Source: Bacteroidota bacterium (GTDB lineage Bacteria; Bacteroidota; Bacteroidia; Flavobacteriales; Flavobacteriaceae). From it: DNA of 36,703 bases. The DNA lies in assembly GCA_023446155.1 (NCBI GenBank), contig JAEXIT010000015.1:1-36703 (forward strand), read 5' to 3'. The notes under the pieces were generated by a model. It had not been told where the DNA came from and ran no database searches. It worked only from the letters and a program-made list of their open reading frames with translations. Each line of letters opens with the position of its first letter. Position 1 is the stretch's first letter. This document shows, piece by piece, positions 29,457 to 36,703 of the stretch. Position numbers and translations under genes: made by a program.

Positions 29457-30743
29457 TTACATATTCGCCAACCAGCTTTGTGGATTTAGCGTCGTGGTAT
29501 TTTGTGAAATCAGGAATTTTAATACCGCTCTTCCGGATGAGTTGGTATGGATTTCGCCGATGCTCTGCTTAATGGATACTTTATCCCCTTTTCCAACAAA
29601 CACCTTACTTAAGTTCAGATAAACGGTCACATAATCCCCGTGCTGAATAAATACGGCCCTGTTGTTGGCCGAGATAACCTGTACCTGAAGTACTTCTCCA
29701 CCAAAGACCGCTCTGGCATTGGTTCCCGGTTCGGTACTGATTTCCACACCACTGTTGTGAACAATCAGACTTTTATGGATCGGGTGCGGTTGATCACCAA
29801 ATCCTAAGGATACAAATCCTTTTTCTACCGGCCATGGCAAACGCCCTTTATTCGCTCTGAAGTTATCCGCCAAGGCTTTGCCTTCCGGTGTCAGGTAGAA
29901 TTTGGTAGTCGATTCGGCTGCTGCCGGCGTCGCTTCCGCTTTTTCCACTTTTTTACCCGCTGCTTTATTACGTGCTGCCAATGCCGCTGCCGCTTCTCTG
30001 GCTTTTCGGTTGGCTTCGGCAATTGCTTCACGAATCAAACGCTGAATCTGTCGGTCGATCGCTTTGGATTCTTCCTGTTTTTTCCTGATGTCACCAGCCA
30101 GTTTTTTCTGATCTTTCTGAATGACCTTCATCAATTTTTCCTGTTCTTTTTTGTCTTCCTCCAGTTCGTGTTTTTCCTTTTCACTTTCAACGATCAGTTT
30201 TTCCTTTGCCTTTTTCTTGGTTTCTAAAACAACTGTAGCGCCTTGAAGTTGCTGGGTCTTGTTTTTAATTTCCACCCCTTGCATTTTTCGGAAACTGGCA
30301 TATTGCTTCATATACTGAATCCGTTTATACGCCTGTAAAAAGTTTTCGGAGGAAAGAACAAACATAATTCGGCTTTGTTCCGAACGGCTCTTATACGATT
30401 TGACAATCATCTTGGAATAATCCTCTTTTAAAACTGTCAGCTCCCGCCCAAGTTTGTTAATCTCGAGTTGTTTTAAATAAATATCGTCCGTTAATAAGCG
30501 TGTTTGTTTTTGCGTAGTATTGATTAATTTCTCGCTTAGCTTGATTTTGGTGTTTTGCTGTGATATCTGTACCAATACCGATTTCTCCTTCTTTTTTTCG
30601 GTTTGAAGGAGTTTCTGTACTTCTCTGATTTCTTTCTGGATTTGCGCTTTTCGCTCCTCTAGCTGACGCTGTTTGTCTTCCGTCTGCGACCAAGAGATTA
30701 CGGATAGCAATAACAACAATATACTAAAGCGGGTTTTGTACAT
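29457..30743 (-). CDS. EnvC-like murein hydrolase activator with degenerate LytM domain
   Basis: 428 residues. A signal peptide (1-19) leads to about 240 residues of coiled coil, an Ala-rich linker and a C-terminal LytM/M23 domain (about 300-428). The zinc ligands of active M23 enzymes are not kept: the H-x-G-x-D segment reads HNSGVEIS and the H-x-H segment reads LKFLIS. So it is most like EnvC, which is inactive itself but switches on amidases at the septum. It ends a six-gene envelope operon, 20 bases after the DUF4292 gene. Whether it activates an amidase here is inferred. Confidence 0.9.
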   Translation of the reverse strand: MYKTRFSILLLLLSVISWSQTEDKQRQLEERKAQIQKEIREVQKLLQTEKKKEKSVLVQISQQNTKIKLSEKLINTTQKQTRLLTDDIYLKQLEINKLGRELTVLKEDYSKMIVKSYKSRSEQSRIMFVLSSENFLQAYKRIQYMKQYASFRKMQGVEIKNKTQQLQGATVVLETKKKAKEKLIVESEKEKHELEEDKKEQEKLMKVIQKDQKKLAGDIRKKQEESKAIDRQIQRLIREAIAEANRKAREAAAALAARNKAAGKKVEKAEATPAAAESTTKFYLTPEGKALADNFRANKGRLPWPVEKGFVSLGFGDQPHPIHKSLIVHNSGVEISTEPGTNARAVFGGEVLQVQVISANNRAVFIQHGDYVTVYLNLSKVFVGKGDKVSIKQSIGEIHTNSSGRAVLKFLISQNTTTLNPQSWLANM

Positions 30744-30763
30744 TTTTTATATTTTTTTCAAAT

Positions 30764-31531
30764 TTAGTCAATAATTATTTCTTCGTAACCTTCCGGGATA
30801 TTATACGGAAAATTTAGTTTTTCGTCGAAACTAACACTGTTATAGCTTACCTCGATTTTTACTTTTCCTTTTTCATAGGCATCGATATTCATGCTCAACG
30901 GTAGGGTTGCCTTATCGTAGGATTTATAAGCCGGATAATTTACTTCCAGGGAACGCAACGGATTTTGTTGCGAAACAATCTGGTCTTTTAGCAAAAAATT
31001 AGCCCCTTCAAACAAAAACTCTTTGATGATGTTGTTGCCTTCTTTTGTTTTTAGTTTGTACTTCTCGCCTTCGATGGAAACGTTGTATTTCGCTTTTGTC
31101 AAATCGTCGATGGTTCTTCCCAACAATAGGTTTTGTACTTTGTTAAAATCCAGATCGGTTCCTAGCCACTTACTTAATAAACGGTAATCCCCATCAAAAT
31201 ATTTCCCGTCTTTGCTGTAAAAACTTACTCTTTCGGGTGTGATCAATGCTTTCGCTACCGTGATGAGTCCTAAAGCACGGGCGGTTACCATAATCGTTTC
31301 GTCTTTTTTGATCCGGATATCACAGTTGATCGACAGTGCTGTTTTACCATCGTCATAGCTTACCGTACTTCTAATACTGGCCGTCTGAAAATCGAGCTTA
31401 TTGGCATAATGTCCCTGAATGATCTTCGAAACTTCCACTTTTTCGGATACGCCCTGTTCGGTCACGATATTTTGTTTGGATTTACAGGATACCAACACTA
31501 TCAGGGTTAGTACGATACAAATTCGCTTCAT
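30764..31531 (-). CDS. DUF4292 family lipoprotein
   Basis: 255 residues. The signal peptide ends in a lipobox (LIVLVSC, Cys16). The rest is predicted beta-strand rich (SIRSTVSYDDGKTALSINCD; ITVAKALITPERVSFYSKDG), the DUF4292 pattern common in Flavobacteriia. The function is unknown; the fold may be like lipoprotein carriers such as LolB, which is a guess. Its start overlaps the stop of the TPR gene by one base (TAATG), and the EnvC-like gene follows, so all three are made together. Confidence 0.85.
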   Translation of the reverse strand: MKRICIVLTLIVLVSCKSKQNIVTEQGVSEKVEVSKIIQGHYANKLDFQTASIRSTVSYDDGKTALSINCDIRIKKDETIMVTARALGLITVAKALITPERVSFYSKDGKYFDGDYRLLSKWLGTDLDFNKVQNLLLGRTIDDLTKAKYNVSIEGEKYKLKTKEGNNIIKEFLFEGANFLLKDQIVSQQNPLRSLEVNYPAYKSYDKATLPLSMNIDAYEKGKVKIEVSYNSVSFDEKLNFPYNIPEGYEEIIID

Positions 31532-32883
31532 TATTTTTTCTGTTTTAACAATTGATCGGCTTTGATAAAATAACTTTCTTTTTTCTTTTCATCACCTAAG
31601 CCATGATAGGTCTCACCCATCTGAATATTCAAGTTGATTTCCAATGCCCGGTCTTCTACCACAAAATCCATTCCTGTTTGTAATAACTCGAGCGCTTTTT
31701 TATAATTCTTCAATTGATTTTGCGCCATTCCTGCGAAAAAGTAAAGCTTTGCATGCGTTGGAAATAAATCCAGATAAGCGGTTGCTTTTTTATATACCGC
31801 CTCATATTGCGCACTATCTGTATAGGCTTGCAATAACAATTCTATCGTACCGATATCGTCTTTTTTTCGCTCCAGACTTTTTTCAAAATACACAATCGCG
31901 TCGGCATATTTCTTTTTTTCCAAAAAGAAGGTCCCGATTTCTCTTACTACATTTACATTCGGATCATCAGCCAGATAATCAACCGCCTGTGCCAATTCTT
32001 TTTTAAAGGAATTGGTATTATTTGAAAAAATCAGGAATTCGTTTAACACCCGATGTTTAATTTTTGTGTCGATTTTTTTGCTTTTTAAAACCAAAAACAT
32101 GGCATCCGCAGCTTTTTGCGGTTCTTTGTTATTCAGGTGAAATTTAAATAGACTAACCTGCGCCCAATCGGATGTAGGAATCGCCTTTTCCAGCTTTTTG
32201 GCCACTTCCAGCGCTTTGTCTTCCTGATTGCTTTCGGAATACAGATAAATCAGCTGGATATAGTTACTTTCTTCGTTCGGATTGTTTTTAATGGCCTGTT
32301 CGAGGTTTTCTTTTTCCGGTTTGCGGAATTTGGCATCACTCAGGATTTGCAGTTTGTACATTTCCAAGGTTGATGTTAATCCGGTGGTGGCATCCATTTC
32401 ATTGATCAGCGCTAAAGCTTTATCAAATTGTTGGGTATACATATATAAGGACACCAGATCGTCCTGAAATTTTTTATCAAAACTGATCAGCTTTTCCACG
32501 ACCGGAATCGAACGGTTAAAATCTTTGGTTTCGTAATACACGTCATACAAACCATTCCAATACCAACGCTGTTTCGGATCCAGATCAATGGCTTTTTGAA
32601 ACGATTTTTCGGCCTCGGCATAATTTTTCTGAGCCAGGAAGTTTTTTCCCAGTTCGTGATGAATCACCGGGTTTTCCGGTTGTGTTTTAAGACATTTATA
32701 AAGCGACTGAATGGCTTTATCATAATTTTCGATTCCTTTTTGTTTTAACGATTCGTAGAAATTATTCTGAAATTCATCGTTTTCCAATGCAATCGCATCC
32801 GGTTCCTGTTGTGCCGATACCGATACCGGAACACTCAGAAACCCGAATAGTGTAAAAATTATAAGTTGTCTTTTTAGCTTCAT
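31531..32883 (-). CDS. Periplasmic TPR protein
   Basis: 450 residues. A signal peptide (1-24, ending VSAQ) is followed by TPR repeats through the whole length, clearest at about 55-125 (PVIHHELGKNFLAQKNYAEA; EKSFQKAIDLDPKQR) and 310-450. It has no membrane helix or enzyme domain, so it is a periplasmic scaffold. It lies one base after the nucleotidyltransferase gene and overlaps the DUF4292 gene, which suggests a shared envelope task. The partner is unknown. Confidence 0.88.
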   Translation of the reverse strand: MKLKRQLIIFTLFGFLSVPVSVSAQQEPDAIALENDEFQNNFYESLKQKGIENYDKAIQSLYKCLKTQPENPVIHHELGKNFLAQKNYAEAEKSFQKAIDLDPKQRWYWNGLYDVYYETKDFNRSIPVVEKLISFDKKFQDDLVSLYMYTQQFDKALALINEMDATTGLTSTLEMYKLQILSDAKFRKPEKENLEQAIKNNPNEESNYIQLIYLYSESNQEDKALEVAKKLEKAIPTSDWAQVSLFKFHLNNKEPQKAADAMFLVLKSKKIDTKIKHRVLNEFLIFSNNTNSFKKELAQAVDYLADDPNVNVVREIGTFFLEKKKYADAIVYFEKSLERKKDDIGTIELLLQAYTDSAQYEAVYKKATAYLDLFPTHAKLYFFAGMAQNQLKNYKKALELLQTGMDFVVEDRALEINLNIQMGETYHGLGDEKKKESYFIKADQLLKQKK

Positions 32884-32884
32884 C

Positions 32885-33895
32885 CTATTCTAAAACGGAA
32901 TAATCTCCGATGCTGATACTGGTGAAATTTCCATCGAACGACGCGTGATTTCCGATCATTGCGTTGTCTAATGTTGCATTTTTAATCGTCGCATTGGTTT
33001 GCACCAGGCTATTTTTAACCGTACTGTTTTGTATGGTGGTTCCATTGCCTAATGATACATTTGGCCCTACTGTTGCGTTAACCAGCACTACGTTTTCCCC
33101 GATAAAGCACGGTGGAATGATCGTTGAATTTTCATTTTTAACCGTCGTCGACACCAGGTTCTCACCATCGTTATGTAAGAAGTTCAACATTCTGGAATTC
33201 GTTTCCACGGTCACATTTTTATTTCCGCAGTCCATCCATTCGTCTACCGTACCCGGAACGAATTTCAGTCCTTTTTGTTTCATGTTTTCCAAACCGTCCG
33301 TTAGCTGGTATTCACCTCCTTTTACCACATTATTGTCTAATAAATATTGTAGTTCGCTACGTAGGGTCTCCCCACTTTTAAAATAATAAATACCGATGAT
33401 CGCCAGATCGGAAACAAATTCTTTTGGTTTTTCAACAAAATCAACGATTTCGTTTTTGTCGTTCAATTGTACGACCCCAAAGGCACTTGGATCTTCCACT
33501 TGTTTTACCCAGATAACACTGTCGGCAGTGGTGTCTAACGTAAAATCGGCTCTAAAAAGCGTGTCGGCATAAGCTACCACAATTGGCCCCGACATACTTT
33601 CTTTGGCGCACATAATTGCATGTGCCGTTCCCAACGGTTCGTTCTGGTAATAAATGGTTCCTTTTGCGCCTAATTTTTCGGCTATGGCAATTAATTCCCC
33701 TGGAACTTTGTCGCCAAAATCTTTATGAATGATGAAGGCTATTTCTTCGATTTCCTGATTTAAAACTCCAGCAATATCTTCTACCAATCGGTGAACAATA
33801 GGTTTTCCTGCAATCGGGATTAACGGTTTTGGAACCGTTAACGTATGTGGTCTCAGTCGTGATCCACGACCCGCCATAGGGACAATTATCTTCAT
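32885..33895 (-). CDS. Sugar-phosphate nucleotidyltransferase with left-handed beta-helix C-terminus
   Basis: 336 residues. It would make NDP-sugar from NTP and sugar-1-phosphate. The N-terminal domain begins with the pyrophosphorylase loop PMAGRGSRLRPHTLTVPKPL; NEPLGTAHAI, VAYADTLF and DFVEKPKEF follow. The C-terminal about 90 residues have hexapeptide-like repeats (GENVVLVNATVGPNVSLGNG), as in GlmU/RmlA-related enzymes. The sugar cannot be read from sequence. Next to a flippase, a role in surface glycan synthesis is likely. Confidence 0.88.
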   Translation of the reverse strand: MKIIVPMAGRGSRLRPHTLTVPKPLIPIAGKPIVHRLVEDIAGVLNQEIEEIAFIIHKDFGDKVPGELIAIAEKLGAKGTIYYQNEPLGTAHAIMCAKESMSGPIVVAYADTLFRADFTLDTTADSVIWVKQVEDPSAFGVVQLNDKNEIVDFVEKPKEFVSDLAIIGIYYFKSGETLRSELQYLLDNNVVKGGEYQLTDGLENMKQKGLKFVPGTVDEWMDCGNKNVTVETNSRMLNFLHNDGENLVSTTVKNENSTIIPPCFIGENVVLVNATVGPNVSLGNGTTIQNSTVKNSLVQTNATIKNATLDNAMIGNHASFDGNFTSISIGDYSVLE

Positions 33896-33972
33896 TTATT
33901 TTAGTTGTTTTAGGGGGATACTTTCAAAAAACAAGTATCATTTATATATAACGGGGTTTTTCTTTTTATCGT

Positions 33973-34407
33973 TTATTTCACGCCAGTACTTCCAAATCCG
34001 CCTTCACCTCTTACCGTTTCCGTTAGAACTTCTACTTGTTCCCATTCTGCTCTTTCGTGTTTGGCAATTACCAATTGTGCCACGCGCTCTCCGTTTTCGA
34101 TAACAAAAGGTTCATTGGATAAATTTACTAAAATAACACCTATTTCACCTCGGTAATCGGCATCAACCGTTCCGGGGCTATTTAGTACGGTGATTCCTTT
34201 TTTAAAAGCCAGTCCGCTTCGAGGGCGTACCTGTGCTTCATAACCGATCGGTAATTCGATAAAAAGTCCGGTTTTGACCAAAGTTCTTTCCAACGGATGT
34301 AATGTTATCGGATCGGTAATATTGGCTCTCAGATCCATACCGGCTGAGGCTATTGTTTCATATTCGGGTAATGCGTGTTGTGATTTATTAATTATTTTTA
34401 TGGTCAT
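33973..34407 (-). CDS. dut: dUTP diphosphatase
   Basis: 144 residues from the ATG at 34407, the usual family length; a start at 34443 would add 12 residues. It splits dUTP to dUMP and pyrophosphate, which keeps uracil out of DNA. The trimeric dUTPase motifs are all present: SAGMDLRA, RSGLAFKKGI, GTVDADYRGEI, ERVAQLVI, RGEGGFGSTG. It lies between flippase and nucleotidyltransferase genes in the same direction. Confidence 0.96.
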   Translation of the reverse strand: MTIKIINKSQHALPEYETIASAGMDLRANITDPITLHPLERTLVKTGLFIELPIGYEAQVRPRSGLAFKKGITVLNSPGTVDADYRGEIGVILVNLSNEPFVIENGERVAQLVIAKHERAEWEQVEVLTETVRGEGGFGSTGVK

Positions 34408-34465
34408 TGTATCATTATTTGCTTTGCGAATTCTTTTTTGCAATTGTTTTTAAAATTAGAAAAAA

Positions 34466-35935
34466 TCAGGCAACTTTTTTCTTTATAATTCGTAATAAGG
34501 TGTCTTTTTCGTTCCGGTAGATAAAATATCCGAAAACCAGAATTGCCAACACGCCAAAATAGTAATTATGAAGTGCCGGAACATAAAAGGAAAGTCCTGC
34601 CAATACTGATGAAACGATCAGGTACCCCATTATTCTTTTTTTATCGTATGGTATCGGATAATATTTATTCCCCATAAAATAGGAAATCGTCATCATGGTT
34701 CCATAGGCCGCCAGTGTTGCAATGGCCGATCCCATATAGCTATAGGTTGGAATTAAAGCATAATTCAGGACTAGTGTTACCACAGCCCCAACAATCGAAA
34801 TATAAGCACCTACTTTTGTACGGTCAATCAATTTGTACCATACCGACAAGCTGGTATAAATCCCCAAAAAGAAATTCGCCAGGATGATAAGTGGCACGAC
34901 TTTCATTGCTTCCCAGTAACTACTATTCGGAACCAGTATCTGTTTTAGGACATCGGCAAAAACGATCACCCCTAATAAGATCATCGATCCAAAAATCACA
35001 AAATATTTCGTAACCACTGCATAGGTTTGCGGTGCATCTTTTTTGTCGGCATGATTAAAAAAGAACGGTTCAATTCCCAAGGTATACGCCGTGCGGAATA
35101 ATACCATAAAAAGCCCTAGCTTATAACAGGCCGAATAGGCTCCTACTTCTGCTTTGGCAATATTCTGTGGCAGTAATTTCCCCAGTAAAATTTTATCGAA
35201 ATGTTCGTTGATCCCAAACGCCAGTCCAGCGAATAATATCGGTAATCCATAATCCATCATGTTTTTCCATAATGGGAAATTAAAATGCCATTTTAATCGG
35301 ACATAATCCGGTAGGAAAACCAACAGCGTCGCTAAACTCGCAATCAGATTGGCAATAAAAATATACCCTACCTGATAATCGTGAATATAGAAACTACTGA
35401 TAAATCCATCGGGATCGGCTTTTGCTATTTTAGGGAGAAATACTAAAAAGAAGACATTCAGCCCTACGTTAATGGTAACGTTAGCTATTTTGATTACTGC
35501 ATATTTAATCGGTCGCTGGAATGCCCGAAGTTTAGAAAACGGTATCACCACCAGTGCGTCCAGCACCAGGATCCAAATGGCATAGGTCACAAATTGCGTT
35601 TCCACATCGGCCCATTCGGCCAACGTACTACGGAACAATAATCCCATAGCCAGGAATAACATGGACGACCAGAATAACGAAATGGTTGTCGTTTCGATAA
35701 CGCTTTTTTTGTTTTCCTCTTTGTTGTAAAAACGGAAAAACGCCGTTTCCATACCATACGAAAGAATAACATTAAAAAAGACCATCCACGAAAGGACAAT
35801 GGTCACATTTCCATAATCGCTCTTTGGCATCAGGTCCGTATGAAGGCGAACCAGTAAAAAGCTAAGCATTCTTGGCAGTACCGTTGCTACCCCGTAGATA
35901 AATGTTTGCTTGAATAGGTTTTTATATAATCCCAA
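34466..35935 (-). CDS. Oligosaccharide flippase (polysaccharide biosynthesis/Wzx-like)
   Basis: 489 residues with about 12-14 hydrophobic membrane segments through the protein. The start (LFKQTFIYGVATVLPRMLSF) and the general layout are those of the Wzx/MOP-superfamily flippases, which move lipid-linked glycan across the inner membrane. It is the first gene of the operon that runs to the EnvC-like gene. Glycan type is not known. Confidence 0.88.
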   Translation of the reverse strand: MGLYKNLFKQTFIYGVATVLPRMLSFLLVRLHTDLMPKSDYGNVTIVLSWMVFFNVILSYGMETAFFRFYNKEENKKSVIETTTISLFWSSMLFLAMGLLFRSTLAEWADVETQFVTYAIWILVLDALVVIPFSKLRAFQRPIKYAVIKIANVTINVGLNVFFLVFLPKIAKADPDGFISSFYIHDYQVGYIFIANLIASLATLLVFLPDYVRLKWHFNFPLWKNMMDYGLPILFAGLAFGINEHFDKILLGKLLPQNIAKAEVGAYSACYKLGLFMVLFRTAYTLGIEPFFFNHADKKDAPQTYAVVTKYFVIFGSMILLGVIVFADVLKQILVPNSSYWEAMKVVPLIILANFFLGIYTSLSVWYKLIDRTKVGAYISIVGAVVTLVLNYALIPTYSYMGSAIATLAAYGTMMTISYFMGNKYYPIPYDKKRIMGYLIVSSVLAGLSFYVPALHNYYFGVLAILVFGYFIYRNEKDTLLRIIKKKVA

Positions 35936-35961
35936 AATAGTTGCTTATAACGAATAACGAA

Positions 35962-35969
35962 CAAAAATA
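35962..35969 (-). promoter_or_regulatory. Possible -7 element of the flippase operon
   Basis: TATTTTTG on the minus strand fits TAnnTTTG, 26 bases before the flippase start codon. No matching TTTG upstream. Confidence 0.35.
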
Positions 35970-36055
35970 GGGATTTCTTTTTGTTTATTTACGCTCCTGT
36001 TTTTGGATTCCGATCAGTATTTTGCAGATAATTTAAAAAGGAATCGAATATCGTT

Positions 36056-36063
36056 TATATTTG
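36056..36063 (+). promoter_or_regulatory. -7 element of the unknown gene at 36071
   Basis: TATATTTG fits TAnnTTTG and lies seven bases before the first ATG. If the transcript starts just after it, the ATG at 36083 would leave a short leader and the ATG at 36071 almost none. Confidence 0.4.
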
Positions 36064-36070
36064 ATTCCAA

Positions 36071-36562
36071 ATGACTTTAAAAATGGAAACAACCAACTGC
36101 TATCTCGAATTTAATTTCCCGAACGATATAATTTTTAGCGATTTAAAAGCTGTCTTTGATAAATTCAAAGAAGCTAGAGCTAATGACTTGGAACGAGATG
36201 ATCAGTATTGGCTTAAGACCTTTCCGGACTATGCCATAGCAGAATTCTGGTTTCTGGAAACCGATATAAAATCACTTCATGCGAGTGTTGTAAGAACCGG
36301 GCATCGTTGGCATTTTTATTCGTTAGTGGAAGCCCTTTATCAGAATTATGAGGTTGATTTTGTCGATGTAAGGAAACTTAGCCCCCGTACTGGAGTTCTG
36401 GAATATGAGCCTTATTCGTATCCTTATGGCGGAACGGAAGGATTTATTGCATTTCTGAAATCTTTTAATTGTACTCCCACGGTCGTTGATGATGGAACAG
36501 GGCTTTATAAAATTGAATTTAACAATAACGGAAGCTATTCTCTTATAGATTTAGGGACTTAA
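36071..36562 (+). CDS. Unrecognised cytosolic protein
   Basis: 163 residues from the ATG at 36071, or 159 from the ATG at 36083 (METTNCYLEF). It has no signal peptide and no membrane helix. It is acidic and aromatic-rich (DDQYWLKTFPDYAIAEFWFL; RTGHRWHFYSLVEALYQN). I do not recognise the family. It stands alone between the flippase operon (divergent) and the rRNA operon (convergent), with its own promoter element and terminator. Codon use looks like the rest of the window. Function unknown. Confidence 0.75.
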   Translation: MTLKMETTNCYLEFNFPNDIIFSDLKAVFDKFKEARANDLERDDQYWLKTFPDYAIAEFWFLETDIKSLHASVVRTGHRWHFYSLVEALYQNYEVDFVDVRKLSPRTGVLEYEPYSYPYGGTEGFIAFLKSFNCTPTVVDDGTGLYKIEFNNNGSYSLIDLGT

Positions 36563-36566
36563 ACGC

Positions 36567-36594
36567 AAAAACCGGGGTTCGCTCCGGTTTTTTT
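36567..36594 (+). terminator. Intrinsic terminator of the unknown gene
   Basis: AAAAACCGG pairs with CCGGTTTTT around an eight-base loop, followed by T; five bases after the stop codon. Confidence 0.8.
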
Positions 36595-36628
36595 ATACCC
36601 GACAGGTTTTAAAAACCTGTCGGGTATA
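36594..36628. repeat. Long palindrome, copy 3 of the dispersed family
   Basis: A 35-base inverted repeat around one central A; left arm TATACCCGACAGGTTTT. It lies between the terminators of two convergent units. The outer part differs from copies 1 and 2 (CCC for CCT), but both arms changed together so pairing is kept. Confidence 0.9.
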
Positions 36629-36642
36629 TCTCGTATTCTTTT

Positions 36643-36678
36643 AAAACAAAAAACCCTATCCGGTATGGATAGGGTTTT
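36643..36678 (-). terminator. Terminator of the rRNA operon
   Basis: On the minus strand AAAACCCTATCC pairs with GGATAGGGTTTT (36650-36661 with 36667-36678), five-base loop, followed by a T-rich run. It lies eight bases after the putative 3' end of 5S rRNA. Confidence 0.85.
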
Positions 36679-36686
36679 CAAAAGAA

Positions 36687-36703
36687 AGGCGGCGACATAC
36701 TCT
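36687..36703 (-). rRNA. rrf: 5S ribosomal RNA, 3' end only
   Basis: The last 17 bases of the window read, on the minus strand, AGAGTATGTCGCCGCCT, which matches the form of a Bacteroidota 5S rRNA 3' end (GTNGCCGCC-type). The rest lies beyond the window. The strong terminator just downstream supports the end of an rRNA operon. Exact end is estimated. Confidence 0.7.

Noticed and set aside
33917..33939. GATACTT/AAGTATC hairpin before the nucleotidyltransferase gene
   Set aside because: Seven-base stem in A/T-rich DNA without T-run or known riboswitch features; may be chance.
1..36703. Insertion sequence, prophage, tRNA genes or CRISPR-Cas genes
   Set aside because: No transposase, integrase, phage structural gene, tRNA cloverleaf or cas gene was recognised on either strand.

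Overview
The window reads as chromosomal DNA of a gliding-type Flavobacteriaceae bacterium (phylum Bacteroidota). The evidence is a gldH gliding-motility lipoprotein gene next to a RicT/PSP1 gene and a class A penicillin-binding protein, a SPOR protein with an HU/CCDC81-like N-terminus, a DUF4292 lipoprotein, near absence of Shine-Dalgarno sites, and many copies of the Bacteroidota promoter motif (TTTG ... TAnnTTTG). The genus cannot be fixed from sequence alone. The window ends about 17 bases into a minus-strand 5S rRNA gene, the tail of an rRNA operon.

Bases 1-3700 are the accessory part: a tightly packed array of sixteen very small minus-strand genes (the leftmost runs off the window), most of them under 60 codons. 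Fifteen share one leader plan, roughly MKTTxxxxLxFxKxxxxELNxxxxxxxxGG. The cores after the Gly-Gly (or Ala/Gly-Gly) are quite different: cysteine-free hydrophobic cores, CGDC cores, CxGCVC cores and others. The sixteenth keeps the start of the leader but has a cationic Arg/Phe-rich tail in place of Gly-Gly. A seventeenth precursor lies alone on the plus strand at 6365. No modification enzyme, peptidase-transporter or immunity gene is in the window, so any such genes must lie left of base 1 or elsewhere. Between array and solo precursor sit a candidate small RNA (about 3997-4079) and a membrane-anchored TPR/AraC-type regulator (4320-6176) that could be the sensor-regulator of the locus.

From 6600 on the gene content is core: hemB with a c-type cytochrome lipoprotein; an O6-alkylguanine repair protein; a serine hydrolase; a DEDD 3'-5' exonuclease; a double-ATPase peptide ABC transporter protein; succinyl-CoA:3-ketoacid CoA-transferase (two subunits); the ricT-gldH-PBP1A operon; a tRNA-modification operon; recA; a lipoprotein; an ECF sigma factor overlapping a protein that combines an anti-sigma-like N-terminus, one inner-membrane helix, a long linker and an outer-membrane barrel; plsC; trpS; dprA; the SPOR protein; an acyl-CoA thioesterase; and an envelope operon (flippase, dut, sugar nucleotidyltransferase, TPR protein, DUF4292 lipoprotein, EnvC-like LytM protein).

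The most interesting observations are (1) the hypervariable precursor array with shared leader; (2) an operon that puts side by side the two enzymes known in E. coli to make 5-hydroxyuridine at tRNA position 34 by different routes (TrhO, O2-dependent; TrhP, prephenate-dependent), with TrhO carrying an extra C-terminal domain homologous to the TrhP C-terminal domain; (3) three copies of a long palindrome with core GACAGGTTT/AAACCTGTC, each placed exactly between convergent transcription units; (4) the trans-envelope anti-sigma architecture; (5) a candidate small RNA; and (6) several genes whose promoter lies so close to the start codon that the mRNA is probably leaderless.
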